Part shown: positions 42,721 to 53,751 of the stretch, piece after piece | Layout of the letters: each line of letters opens with the position of its first letter | How positions within the stretch are numbered: the first letter of the stretch is position 1 | NCBI GenBank assembly: GCA_018136815.1 | Contig: CM030933.1 | Coordinates: forward strand, 3,459,144 to 3,523,143 | DNA: 64,000 nucleotides | From: Isochrysis galbana | Taxonomy: Eukaryota; Haptophyta; Isochrysidales; Isochrysidaceae | Direction of reading: 5' to 3' | Notes under the pieces: model-generated | Told to the model about the DNA's origin: nothing | The model's database searches: none | The model's input: only the letters and a program-made list of their open reading frames with translations | Program-made: the position numbers and the translations under genes

Positions 42721-44115
42721 TAGTGATCTTAAGATTGCGACATACAATTTGAATGGAGCAAAACATAAATTAGCATCTACGCTAGCGCAAGCGAGATTAG
42801 GAGGAGTCCACATCCTGTATGCGCAAGAATTGCATCATTACTCCGATGGATGGCACTTGAAGGTGCGAAACTTGGCCCGGTCCCTAGGGTGGGACTGGTT
42901 TCAAACTCCCGCAACTAGGGGCGACCCGGGAAGCGGAGTGGCGATAGCCATTAGAAGAGACAGAAGCGACGTAGTAGTAGAATCTTGGTCGGTAGTTATC
43001 CCGGGGAGGCTGGTAGTAGTAAAGGCAAAAATCGGGCATGAAACGATAGCTTTCTCCTCTGTGTATCTTAATTCTCAACCTAATAAACGAAAAGAAGACA
43101 TCAAAACGCTACACGAGACGCCGGAAATACTTTCTCACACTATATTAGCGGGCGACTTCAATTGCGTGGAGAGCGTACGTAGAGATACCCGGTCCATCGC
43201 GGGAGCGACCCCTTACGCAAATTCGGGAGGCAGAGCCCTCGCGAGGGCGCTCGCCACACATGGGCTCACGGACATCCAATTACTGGTAAATCCGGGCCTT
43301 AGGGACCAATACACGAGGTGCGGGCATCAGACCCACACGAGGATAGATCGGGTATACGCCGCGGAATACTATGGAGATGGCACAAGGCACACATAGATCT
43401 TAAGCTTTTCACGGGCCTAGCGGCGTCGGACCACCACCCGGTAGTAGCGACTTTCGCTATTGCCCCCCCACGGAGGGCAACAGAGATAGAGGCCAAGATA
43501 CCTTTGGAGGTATTAGACGACCCGGAGACCCGAGAGATGATCGGCCTCCTCTGGAGGAGACTATACCCGGTCCATCCGGGAGAGGACGCCGGGGACAAGC
43601 TATCCACTTGGACGGAATCCAAAAGGAAAGTATCTTCGATCCTCCTCGCGAAGGCGGTCGAGCTTCGCAGAAGACAAAGGTACGCGCAAGCGGAAATCGA
43701 CGCGGTAGCAGACGCTAGGAAAGCCCAGATGGCGGCGACCCCCGGGACGGCCCGGCCGGACACCTTAACGGAACTCAATCGCAAAGTAATCGACAAAAGA
43801 CGTACTTTCTCACCGTCGTGGAGGTATATTCTAACCGACTTCTATAACATTCAGTATGGCAACGCGGACGGCAGGTCCGTCAGGTCGATCTTAAGAGCGA
43901 TCCTCACGAGATATCACCTGTTAGTAACGGCGAAAGTCGGTTTCTTTCAGAGGCTAAAAAAACAACGGGAGAATATGGGGTTACACGCCCCGAGCAACAA
44001 ACACATTAAGAGAATGATAAGCCCGCTGTACACGGTGGACAAGGATTTCAACATAGGAACGTCGGAGGACCTCTTGCAAGCGGCAAGGGGGCTAGACCTA
44101 CGACACATCACCTAA
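42710..44115 (+). pseudogene. LINE ORF2, EEP domain plus linker, frameshifted, no RT
   Basis: Codons 1-220 encode the EEP endonuclease as in the 31983 copy. After AAEYY a 7-nt deletion (relative to 32110 on minus) shifts the frame, and the first frame stops at 43396. The second frame (to 44115) continues KAHIDLKLFTGLAASDHHPV, then a helical linker (TRPDTLTELNRKVIDKRRTF; LRAILTRYHLLVTAKVGFFQ) and stops at 44113-44115 before any reverse-transcriptase motif. There is no YxDD box in the element. This copy cannot make a working ORF2 protein. Confidence 0.85.
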
Positions 44116-44429
44116 AGCAGCTAAATCTCTGGGTAGGAATCACAGCAGTTACCAAAAAAGGAATCTAAATTATTTAAGGGAGAATAACCAAAGCTAACAC
44201 CGAAAGCAAAGGACGAGCCACAGTCTCCCGCCCCCTTCTCTCCAACTCCTGGCGCAAGCAGCGCGCGCGGCCTCCCCGGAACCAGCTTCTCCGCTAACGA
44301 GGGAACTGGGGAAGGGGGAGGGGGTTGTTAGGGGTTAAGGTTGGGTAGTAGGGAGGTACACAAGCACACTGCCTCACGCCGCACACGTAGCGGGGTTTTT
44401 TAAGAAGATTTTTTTTTTGGTCACGCGCC

Positions 44430-44476
44430 TCCCAACTTTTTAGGTGTATAATTTCTACTGACCCCTAACTTCGCCC
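44430..44476. other. short spacer between LINE duplication and split ORF
   Basis: Nothing recognised. Confidence 0.3.
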
Positions 44477-44921
44477 CTAAGTCGGGAGTTGACCGCGCGC
44501 AAACAAACATAAACACGGGGACCCATCGTGGAAGACACGATCGCCCCGCCCTTGTTGAAGAATGCAACCATGCCCGCTGCCCGAGTTGAAGAATGCAACC
44601 ATGTGGGCGTCCGACTGCTGACGTCCACCCTTGCACGCGCATGGGCAGCACGCCGGGTGGATGGCGACGTCTTCAGAAGACTTCACACAGTTTCCACGCC
44701 GTTTGATTGTTGATTGAAAGGAAGAAGCAAGCGATTCCCCAGGAGTCTGCAGGATGCACTTCGCCCCAGTGACCGCCACTCCACCTGCAAGTATGTGAAT
44801 GAGCTGCAGCATGCGTGTGATCATGGATTGCGAGATCGCGGCGTCGTCATAGCTCGCCAAGGAGGTGCGGTTGAGAAGATGGATGTCAACTGTGTAGAGC
44901 TCCCGATTCCCCGCTCGCTGG

Positions 44922-46974
44922 TAGGGCGGTCAAACAGGGCTTTTAACTTCTAAGGGTGAAAATTCACTAAGTCAAGATTGAGGTTTCATAGCGAGATCTT
45001 AGGATATGCTACTGGAAATGGGTATATTAGGCAGAATCTAATGAGAAATATGCACATTTTCGACGCCATTCAACACACAGACCCAAAAACGTTTTTGCGC
45101 TCGTGCGAAATCGACGTCGACCACAAAAGTGCACCACAGGTCGCGCTGTGCGACGCGCGCCTGCGTTCCCCGGGCACGGTTACCCCCGGGCAGGCAGAAC
45201 AAAACCCTGCGCGGGCGCACGGCGTCGCCTGCGCCCTCCACCTCGCCCCTGCTGGCATCTACTGCCAGCCCCTCGCGCGCATGCAGTGCGCGGCAGGCCG
45301 CGAGCCGTCAAAATGACGGTGCTGCGCATGATGGGCTGCCCCATCACGCGCGGCACCGCCTCAGCATGGTGGGAGGTGGTGTCTGCTGGCCTCCTGGCCG
45401 CGCAGACCCTCGCCAGAGCGGCCACAGGCCGCTTGCGAGGCCACTGGCGAGGCCAGCGACCATCGCTGCGGCCGCCATCGCGCGCCGCCGCAGGAGAAAA
45501 AGATCAAATTGATCATAGTTTTGCCAAATTATAACCTTAGTAATTCTTATTTTAGTCTTCATTTCACCAGTCCAAGACACATATGAGCACAATACATGAC
45601 CATCAGCATGCCCAAATGCCAATGTTTCGGTAGCCAACCAGTCTTACCATATGAGACTGTCGAATCATCGAAAGAAAGGGAGGGGTTGTCTCTCGAAATC
45701 GAACGTGAGACGCTCGAAGACACGAGGCTGTCCGTCAATTCAGCACGTCAATGCGAAAACAAAACTACTTTTTGTGCTCCATGTTGGGATGTTGTGCCAT
45801 AAAAACGGGCAAACTATTGACTGGCCCGTGCTTGGCGGGCACGACTTGTGTGTCTCCGAACGTGAATGGCCTTGGAGGTCATCCGTGTGTACAAAAAATT
45901 CTAAAAGTTGGCTCGTGATGAGCGCAAAGCAGCCGGTGTCCAATCGTGATTCACGACACGATTGCCCACAGAAATCGATCGCAACCATCACGCCTGAAGC
46001 TTTCAGGCCGCTGCTTGGCTAGATTACATATTGAATCTACTAGTAGCCAAAAGAACGGGCGGTCAAGAGCTCGAAATTCGCCCTTCTGCCCAATTTTCGA
46101 GCCCTCCGTGCGGAGAAAACTTCTCCCTTTAGACATCAAACAAAAAGCTATCAATTCTACAGTACTGTTCGGCCGCGCGCGTCGCGCCGTCGCAGATCAC
46201 GCTGCAGGCTAGCTTAAATTACATTTCTAGATTGCTACCAGCCCTATGATGCACGTGAAAATCCGAGGAGCCGACGAAAACATAGAGAGAACACCTGCCG
46301 CCGATGCTCTGGTTGAGCATTGGCGGCAGGTGTTCTCCCTGCCTCACAGCGTCGAAATACGAGTCGGGAACCTGACGTTTGGGGCGGCAAAGGAATTGTA
46401 GGTATGGGCCTGGTCGATCTGCGCCAGAGCGGGCGCGATCGGCAGCGCACCTGTCCCGCCAGCGGCCAGCAAACTTTTGTCGACCAGCGAGCAGCATCGA
46501 GCGCCATGGCGTCCTGGTGCTCCAGCTCCTCGTCAATCGCGAGCCCGGGCGAATCCTGCGGGGCGAGGGTCGGGACAGTCAAGGAGCATCCTGTGACAGC
46601 CGAATGAGCCGTGTGCGAGCTGTGTGTGGTGCGTATGTGCATGCGCGGACGTCATCGCTGGGGCACCAGGGTTTGAAATTTGCTTTATAGGCAATATGGG
46701 GCGTCGGACCCCTAATTTAAGAGGTGTGTAGGCACCTTTTAGACTAAAGAAACACATCTCTCAGTGGGAGCGACGTCTAGTTCGGCTCGTGTGAGCCGCC
46801 AGAGCGTGTGCAAGGGGGGGGGGTCCGACGGGACTTCGCACCGTGTTTTCGGACGAGGATTCTGAAAAGGCGGGGAGACCCTCCGAGGCGCTCTCGCCGG
46901 GGCTTTCCGCTCACGGTCAAAAATGTCGACCCCCCCCAATATTAGTACTTAAAAAGCCCTGTTTGACCGCCCTA
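44922..46974. mobile_element. 2.05-kb non-autonomous hAT-like element
   Basis: Ends: TAGGGCGGTCAAACAGGGCT then TTTAA at 44922 and its complement at 46974. The flanking direct repeat TCGCTGG (7 bp) is at 44915-44921 and 46975-46981. TAGGG ends fit hAT transposons; 7 bp instead of 8 may reflect one lost or mutated base. No long ORF and no transposase motif is present inside; it contains a 51-nt near-perfect hairpin. Solo ends of the family are at 7690 and 56057. Confidence 0.85.
46287..46337. other. 51-nt strong hairpin inside the hAT-like element
   Basis: GAGAACACCTGCCGCC (46287-46302) pairs perfectly with 46322-46337. After one mismatch (G46303/T46321), ATGCTC pairs with GAGCAT, leaving a 5-nt loop TGGTT. 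That is 22 of 23 pairs. Confidence 0.85.
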
Positions 46975-47649
46975 TCGCTGGAGGATCTCGGCCGCGCTCT
47001 TGGTTGCCGCGAACCACGACCGTGCAAAGTCGTACTTCCAGTCGCCCAACAAGAGCTGCCGGGGGTGCTGGATGCAAAAGGCCGTGGTGGTGACCACCTC
47101 CTCCAACTCATGGGCGCTTAGCGGATCGTCGCACGTCAAGGACACCTTGAATGCGAGGCCATCGGGGCTGTCCGTGAAGAAGACAACTTCTCGAAGGGTC
47201 CGTTGCACGCCGCGTTCGATGCTGAGCACGTGGGTGTCATCAAAAGTGGTGCGCGTGCGGCCTCGTTGCGTGCCTGGTTGCCGCCAGAAGGCGTCGTGGC
47301 GGCTCAGGTGGACGGGTGCGTTGCCAAAGACTTCGAGGCAAAGCCGGTCATGCACGTGCCTGTCCACGTTGTCGACAAACTGGCCCTCGTGCATGATGCC
47401 GAGGCGCATCTCCAGTTTGGTACACAGGAGCGCTCGGAACTGTCGCACAAGTGCCACAGCGTTGCCAAGCGCAGGGTCCATGACTCCGGAGCAGGGCCAG
47501 TAGCCTTTCGCTCTCGCATCCCCCCTCCGTTCCCGAACCCCCCCCCCCCACCCGGGCTCTCTCTCGTTTGCTCTCTCTGCTCGTTTGCTGGCTCTCTCTC
47601 TCTCTCTCTCTCCATATACTCACGCACCTATTCGTGTACTGCGGGTGCA

Positions 47650-48750
47650 GGAGAGAGATGGTTCGAGTCCATCAGGCAGAGCTTGGTCGGAGATTCATTC
47701 CTCTTTCGCATCGAGGGAAGCACCGTTTGTGCAAGCTTTTGGAGGGTTGCCAAGCACAGTCAACGTAGTCAACCATCTTAGATACAACGTCAATGAGGCA
47801 ACCGTGGCACAAATGCTTGATCAGGGCGAGCAGTACATTCGGACGTCTATCCGCAAGGGTGGGTGTTTGTTTTGGATCGAGCTGGACCATGCGCAGGGAG
47901 AGTTGTCAAAAGGCTTAGGCAGGCACACTGAGCCTCCCGAGGAGGATATGTCACAACACGAGGATGATATGTGGGTGATTTGGTACGTGCGCAAGTCAAA
48001 GCGACATGAGTGGGGCACAGGCGCCGTGAAATTCAAGCAATACGTTGCTGGCTACGACAATTGGCGCCGCCCACTACTCGGCACCACTTGTGAGCAGACG
48101 ATAAGAGTGCGATAATCGATGCCCTCCATGAGGAGTTGAGAGACCGCTTCTGCAAAGTCTTGAACCACCCGATCCTCGAAGCGATGCGCGTGTTCGACCA
48201 CCGCGTCTGGCCAAGTGACCCGGACACCTTGAGCGAGTTCGGTGAGAAGCAACTCCGGCTGCTATACGAAGAGTACAAAGTCTACATGGACGGCACATCC
48301 TTTGATGTAGTTTGGGAGCAATTCGACGAGGAGGTGAAGGAGATGATCAACACAAATGAGGGTCTGCACACTCGGAAGTATGCCGATTTGTGGGCACAAA
48401 TGCTTTGTAAGTTTTCCCCGACTTACCCCGAGCTGCTTCGATTGGTTGCAATCGTTTTGGTCATCCCCGTCGACACATCCGAGTGCGAGCGCGTTTTCTC
48501 TCTGATGAACAACCACAAGACGAAGGAGCGGTCTCAGCTCAACCAGGAGAACTTGCGCAGTTTGATGACGTGGTACAGCGCGGCGAGGGATTTGCCACCC
48601 GAAGACGTGCCCGTGATGGCAATTCTCAAGAAGTATCGTGAGATGGCTGGGGCTCATGGACGCATGCCTCACAAGGCTGCTCCTAGTGTGTGCCCTGATT
48701 TGTCCCTTGTTGCTGAGGAGATTGAAATGTGCGATGTGGGCGAGGAGTGA
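47650..48750 (+). pseudogene. hAT transposase, C-terminal half, frameshifted
   Basis: The first frame (to a stop at 48113) reads VVNHLRYNVNEATVAQMLDQ, then MWVIWYVRKSKRHEW. The second frame from ~48115 gives DALHEELRDRFCKVLNHPIL, LLRLVAIVLVIPVDTSECER, VFSLMNNHKTKERSQLNQEN and LRSLMTWYS, which is the hAT C-terminal dimerisation domain (PF05699) with the SECER-FS-MN-K-R core. An indel near 48100 separates the frames. The N-terminal zinc finger and first catalytic Asp were not found. It ends with an acidic tail at 48750. It lies 0.7 kb from the TAGGG-ended element but is not inside it. Confidence 0.75.
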
Positions 48751-50048
48751 GGAGTATGCATAGAGAGATAGAGAGGGGGCACAGTGTTACCTGTTACGTG
48801 CTTAGATACGTGGTAGCAATGAGCAATGAGCAATCGAGCAATCAATCAACAATGAATACTAGACTAGTACTAGAATGAGAATGAATGCAATGCCCATGTG
48901 TTCATGATGTTCATGTGACCAAGATCCCAACTTGTCCTTGCGCGCGCGATTGCGCGCGCGGCGTGTGGCCGTTGTCCGTGGAAATACTTGCCTGACCGCG
49001 GTGTTCATATGGTTTTCACGAGGTGTTCATATGGTGGCTCATGAGGTGTTCACGCTAAGGTTGGCAACAGTTGGCAGATCGGGTGTTCATATGACTTGTT
49101 CACTTGGCAGATCTGGTGTTCACACAAAGCATATGAACACCAGTTGCCAGTTGAACGTTCTCGCACAACCCCTGAGTACTTGCCGACTCTCAGTTTGGCT
49201 CATGACCTCGCTGCTTTTAGCTTTTGTCTTTTGTTGCCGCCCTGGTTGCTCCCTGGCGAACCAGCGCGATACGTTCTCAACAATCAACCAGTACCAAGCA
49301 CCTCGTCCTCAGCCCCAACCACCGCTTGTCTGTCCATCGCCAATCGCCTAATCATGTCCGCTCCGTCACTCGCGCTCGCCCTCGCCCAAGCCCGTCCTCC
49401 CGTCTTCCTCTACCGAGGAGGTGGTTAAGGTTAAGCCCGCCATTCCATCACTCCCACTCCTCTCTCCGCTCCCCCCAAGCCTACCACAGAACGGTTCCCT
49501 TCCGTCTCTTCGCATGTCGAGCGCCAGTGGTCACGCTGTCACGCTCGATACTTCATGCGGACGCACGAGATACGTACACAGATTCGGATTTCCCAATGTC
49601 TCAAGACCAAGTTTGCAGATTTTGGTCTCGAAACTCGCGATTCGAATTTGTTTGCTTTGCCTATCAACTGTTGGAGGGGGGCGCGCGGCCCCCATTGCCC
49701 ATTGAACCCGCACTTATAAAAGTAGGTTGAGTGGTCGCGCATGAGACAGGGCCACATGCCATGCACCCATCCCACTCCTACTCGTCTCAACTCCTCTCAC
49801 CCTTGGGAGGCGAGAACGCAAGAACCAGAGTACCAGCATATGTGATGTTTACAAGAGCAAGCTTGCGCTCTCTTGAGAGTGGAAGGGTGTGCACGCGTGC
49901 ACTCCCACTACAGATCAAGCGGTACGCTACCGCCGATGCTCGCACTTGCATCTACTGGGAAACAGGTTACACGTAGCCTTGTGCTTCTCAGCACTTTTGC
50001 CACCTTGCCACAATCACGCCAGTGGGCGGAGGCTTGTCCGTATGATGC
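48751..50048. other. intergenic region with GTGTTCATATG cluster
   Basis: No supported gene. It holds the repeated GGTGTTCATATG motifs (49000-49141). The remainder has short frames only. Confidence 0.5.
49000..49141. repeat. cluster of GGTGTTCATATG motifs
   Basis: GGTGTTCATATG occurs at about 49000, 49022 and 49082, and in inverse orientation (CATATGAACACC) at 49130. GGTGTTCAC variants lie at 49045 and 49115, with two copies of TTGGCAGATC between. The purpose is unknown. Confidence 0.7.
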
Positions 50049-51599
50049 TCAACGGCGTGCGATTGCCCGCGCCGCAATCGCGCCCACCGCTGCGGCCGCA
50101 AGGAGCGCTGCCACAAGGCCGGGCGACGGCGACGACAGCCTAGGCGGCTTGGTAAGAGCAGCGGCTTGATTCGGGAGCACGGCGGTCGGCGGCGGTGCAC
50201 TGTATACAAGCGACTTTGGCTTTGAAAACTGGCGCCAGCCATCGACACCTGAGTGGGAGCCATAGCCGGAACGCTTGTGCCCGACGAAAGGGCAACGTAC
50301 GTCCCGTGCACCCGAGAGCGGGTTGTTGTTGATCCCGACTTGGCCGGCCGCAAGCTGCTCGGCAATGAGGCCCGCACGCGCGAGGTCACTGGAGTAGACG
50401 GAGGCGGTGAGGCCGTACGTGGAGTCGTTCGCGAGCTTCACCGCCTCGCTATCGCCACCCGTAAACGAAGAAATCGCGAGCACAGGCCCGAAGGTCTCCT
50501 CCTGCGTGATTGCGCGCGCGTCGTGCGGCACGCCCGCGAGCACGGTTGGCGGATAGAAGGTGCCCTTTTGCGATGCCGGCGGCATCTGCCCACCCAGCAG
50601 GCAGCGTGCCCCCGCCTTGATTGCCGCTTCAACGTGCGCATGGACTGTCGAACGTTGCATCTCGCTCACGCAAGGCCCGATGGTGGTGCCCTCGAGCATC
50701 CCGTCGCCCGCGACCCAGGTGCTTGCAATCTCCTTGACCTTTGATTCAAACGCGTCGGCAACGCTCTCGGCGACGTACACCCTCTCGACTGCACAGCACA
50801 CCTGGCCGCAGTTCTGCAGCGAGAACTGCACAGCATCGGCCGCCGCACGCTCCAGGTCGGCGTCCTCCATTACAATCATGGGGTCCTTGCCACCACACTC
50901 GAGCACGACCGGCTTGAGCGTCTTGGAGGCTGCCTCGAGGATCTTGGCGCCGGTCGCCGTGGAGCCAGTGAAGGCGCACATGTCCACGCCCGGGTGCGAG
51001 ACGAGGTACGAGCCCACTTCGCCGTCGCCCTGCACAAGATTGACGAGGCCCGGATGGAGCGCGTTGAGCCCATCGATCAGGCACTGAGTGACGGCGCCCG
51101 AGGCGAGCGGCACGACCTCCGACGGCTTGACCACGATCGCATTGCCTGCAATGAGTGCGGGGATCGAGAGCAGTACAATCTCCTCGACCGGGTAGTTCCA
51201 CGGTGCGCACACGGAGACAACGCCGTGCGGATGGCGCACGATGATCGATCCACCGTGCACCTCGGGAGCGTTGGCTTGCGCGACGAGGTCGCAGTACACG
51301 TCCATGTCGGAGTTGTCATCGACCTCCTCCTCCGCCTCCCGCAGCGTCTTTCCCATCTCTTGTGTGATCGTCCGAGCAAGGCTCGGTTTGATAGCACCGA
51401 TCCGCTTGACGGCTGCCTTGACGAGCGTGGCCCGCTGGCTGAGAGGAGTGGCCGCCCAGCCTGGCTGCGCCGCACGGGCGGAGAGGATGGCTTGGTCGAT
51501 TTCTGAGCGAGAGGAGACACGAACCTTCTGGAGGAGTTCTCCTGTCGCTGGGTTGGTGTCGTGGATGTACCCGTTGGAGACGAGGACGCCCTGCACCAT
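50049..51599 (-). CDS. aldehyde dehydrogenase with C-terminal hydrophobic tail
   Basis: 516 aa, the full length for the ALDH superfamily (EC 1.2.1.x, NAD(P)-dependent oxidation of aldehydes to acids). Visible motifs: VSVCAPWNYPVEE (substrate/NAD-site Asn), VKPSEVVP, FTGSTATGAKI (Rossmann Gly loop), VVLECGGKDPMIV (general base Glu), QNCGQVCCAVERVYV (catalytic Cys in the GQVC context), and EETFGPVLAI followed by NDSTYGLTASVYS near the C-terminus. The last 25 residues (GLVAALLAAAAVGAIAARAI) form a hydrophobic tail ending in Arg, suggesting a tail anchor as in fatty aldehyde dehydrogenases and plant ALDH22-type proteins. No intron. The substrate cannot be read from the sequence. Confidence 0.92.
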   Translation of the reverse strand: MVQGVLVSNGYIHDTNPATGELLQKVRVSSRSEIDQAILSARAAQPGWAATPLSQRATLVKAAVKRIGAIKPSLARTITQEMGKTLREAEEEVDDNSDMDVYCDLVAQANAPEVHGGSIIVRHPHGVVSVCAPWNYPVEEIVLLSIPALIAGNAIVVKPSEVVPLASGAVTQCLIDGLNALHPGLVNLVQGDGEVGSYLVSHPGVDMCAFTGSTATGAKILEAASKTLKPVVLECGGKDPMIVMEDADLERAAADAVQFSLQNCGQVCCAVERVYVAESVADAFESKVKEIASTWVAGDGMLEGTTIGPCVSEMQRSTVHAHVEAAIKAGARCLLGGQMPPASQKGTFYPPTVLAGVPHDARAITQEETFGPVLAISSFTGGDSEAVKLANDSTYGLTASVYSSDLARAGLIAEQLAAGQVGINNNPLSGARDVRCPFVGHKRSGYGSHSGVDGWRQFSKPKSLVYSAPPPTAVLPNQAAALTKPPRLSSPSPGLVAALLAAAAVGAIAARAIARR

Positions 51600-51604
51600 C
51601 GTGA

Positions 51605-51895
51605 AGGAGAAAGAAGAGGGGGGGAGGGGGAGAGGGGGGAGAAGAGCGAGGGAAGGAAGGGAAGAACGAGGGGGAGACGGAAGACATAGAGAGAGTGATG
51701 ATAAGATGAAGAAAAAAGAGGAGAAAACAGAGAGAAGAGGGGGGGCAGAGAGCGAAGGAAGCAGGAGAGAGTGAGAAGAGAGAGTGAGAAGAGAGAGTGA
51801 GGAAGAGAGATTGAGGAAGAGAGAATGAGAAGAAAGAGTGAGGAGAGAGCATGGAAAGACAGAAAGAGAAGAGAGAGAGAGAAGAGAGAGAGTCG
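51605..51895. repeat. GA-rich leader of the ALDH gene
   Basis: Imperfect GA repeats including several copies of GAGAGTGAGAAGA lie directly upstream of the ALDH start. Confidence 0.8.
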
Positions 51896-52357
51896 CGCGC
51901 GGCGGCGGAGCGAATCATCGGCACGGGCGAGGGTTTTCTTTTTGTGGGGCACTCCGCGGAACCGCGAACCAAGAAAAAGAAAAAGGACAAGAGTAGAAAG
52001 TACTCCGTGTCTACGTGTCTACCCAATTCCTGGCGCGTGCCCAACTCCTGACGCTGCAGTCCTTCCTGCCCCTGAGGCTGCTGGGAGAGCTCCAGCATGA
52101 GTGATGCCGCAGGGGCAGAGGGCTAGGGCACCATTGCCAAGGCTTTGACCGCGGGAGCCGCGCCCCCCGCGCGCGCTGGGCACGCTGGATGCCAGATACG
52201 GTGAGCGCGCTCGACAGTGCCTCGGAGGTCCCTCGAGAGGGAGGAGGGCCAGGAGAGGGGCGGGCGGCGCGGCGCGCGCGTCGGGAGAGCGGCCCCTCAT
52301 CATACACCAGCGGTAGTCGCGCGCCACCGTCGGTGGATACGAAGCAGAAGTCCTTGC

Positions 52358-52741
52358 ATGCCATCGTCTGCTGTCTGCTGTTGGTACCACCCGGACGCGG
52401 ATCACTCCACGCTCAAGACGAAGCAGCAATGGGCTGCAGAGTTTGGCGTGGACAAACGACGCTTCGCGTACTGTGAGGAACGCCTAGGCGAGGAGATGCT
52501 TGATCGCATCTGCCGAGGCGTGCTCCCCCTGCCACAGGGGCCTCCGGGGCCAAATGGCGAGCCGCGCACCTACGCGAAGGCGGTGGCAGAGGCGGATACG
52601 GCGGACAGCGAGGGAGCAAGCCTCGGGAGCTTGCATGGATACGACTTAGATGAACTTCTAAAGTCGTTGAAGGGGCGCTGCATGCGTGTCGGTGACTCCC
52701 GGCCCTATGGCGGGAAGGGGAAGGGAACGCGTGGGTTGTAG
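52358..52741 (+). CDS. small unknown ORF
   Basis: The 127-codon tail of a longer open frame reads STLKTKQQWAAEFGVDKRRF, then AYCEERLGEEMLDRICRGVL, then an acidic Ala-rich stretch and a Gly/Lys end. The first half has protein-like character. No family, signal or membrane segment was seen. Probably a degraded gene or mobile-element fragment. Confidence 0.25.
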   Translation: MPSSAVCCWYHPDADHSTLKTKQQWAAEFGVDKRRFAYCEERLGEEMLDRICRGVLPLPQGPPGPNGEPRTYAKAVAEADTADSEGASLGSLHGYDLDELLKSLKGRCMRVGDSRPYGGKGKGTRGL

Positions 52742-53751
52742 TACCGAGAAGGGGTGAAGTGGGCTGCGAGCGAGATGTTGCGTAGGAAGCTGCCTAACTA
52801 AGGATGGTCGGCGTGCTTCGCAAGTGCTTGGTGCGATCAGGCTCTCTATCTCCTCCTGGCCACTGAACACAGCGGCCGTGCAAGTGCAAGCCAGCGCGAA
52901 AGCCGAGGTGGAAGGATCAACTGACCCCGCTTCCTTCGTCGTGAGCCCTGCTGCCGCAGGTAGGCACAGGCTTTCCTTCCTGACGAGGCACGGAACCGGC
53001 TTTATCTTTGGGCAGCTGCGTTGCGGGCAATGGGCGTGCGAGTCAACCGCTCCCTCGTCCTGGGGACTGTGAACCGGCTGATAGAGGGGACAGATGTTGC
53101 GGGGCTGTTTTGGCACAAGGCACAAGGCCTCGGAAAAGATAGTCATTTTGCACCCCACCCGCACAGATGCCTGCTTGGGGTCCTGGAGGTTCACCTCGTA
53201 CTTTCCCGTTCCAAAGCCATTCCTATCGACGCGCCCGGGGGCGTTCCCCATTGTTACAATTTAGGCTCGCACGCACACGGGAGCGCCTTTTGTTTTGGGC
53301 TTTATTTTTTTTGGGGGGGGGGGCGCTTGTTTTTTTGACGCGGGTGGCTGCTTGGCCGCCGCCGCCTCCCTCTCTCTCGGGCGCGCCCTCATGCCGAGCC
53401 AAGGCGACGCCGTTCTCGTCGCGTACGTGGTGCTCGTGGGCCTCTCCTTCGGGGGGCTCGCGGGGGGGCTCATGGTAGGGTGAGAGTCCCCACAGAGAGG
53501 GGAAGAAACCCTGAGGCCTGAGGGAAAGGAGACCAAATGAAGGCAAGCCGCCTCGCATATGACACTCAGTATCAGGTCTAGAGCAACTAATACTGAGATA
53601 TCATATATGATATCATATATGACAGAACAACTTGGACCGGCGATACCCACGTAGGTGCGGCTGCGCATCGAGCCGCGATGAGGGGACATGGGAAGGTTTG
53701 CCATTGCGTGCTGGCGACCAGGAACGATGCAAGTCGGCATGAGCCCCCCGT
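52742..53751. other. intergenic, nothing recognised
   Basis: Contains T- and G-runs near 53308-53340 and the AT-rich palindromic patch ATATCATATATGATATCATA near 53597-53616. No supported gene. Confidence 0.45.

Larger units (their letters stand above)
41041..44419 (+). mobile_element. two-ORF non-LTR retrotransposon, full-ended copy lacking RT
   Basis: Flanked by the 10-bp direct repeat GTCACGCGCC (41031-41040 and 44420-44429), so both ends are defined. The order is 4 nt, hairpin, ORF1 (41068-42720), ORF2 (from 42710), then ~100 nt and a ~200-nt conserved 3' tail (44219-44419) ending in a T-run. At 3.4 kb it is too short for a complete ORF2: the reverse transcriptase is missing, so it is an internally deleted element that still has both ends. 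ORF2 also carries a 7-nt deletion near 43371. Confidence 0.9.
44477..47481 (-). pseudogene. unknown ORF split by a hAT-like insertion
   Basis: The N-terminal 169 codons lie at 46975-47481 (MDPALGNAVALVRQFRALLC ... AATKSAAEILQR), and the C-terminal ~145 codons at 44477-44914 (starting AGNRELYTVDIHLLNRTSLA). Dropping the inserted element and one copy of the 7-bp duplication joins the two in the same frame without a stop, about 314 codons. The N-terminal frame is also open upstream of 47481 (YWPCSGV before the Met), so the real start is unknown. No family recognised; the part DSPDGLAFKVSLTCDDPLSA, then HELEEVV, looks like a folded domain. It may belong to another mobile element. Confidence 0.55.

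Noticed and set aside
47640-47690. tRNA-like T-arm (GGTTCGAGTCC)
   Set aside because: No matching acceptor, D or anticodon stem in the 60 nt upstream; chance match.
53586-53616. AT-rich palindromic patch as an origin or element end
   Set aside because: Short, simple TATCATA repeats with no associated structure.
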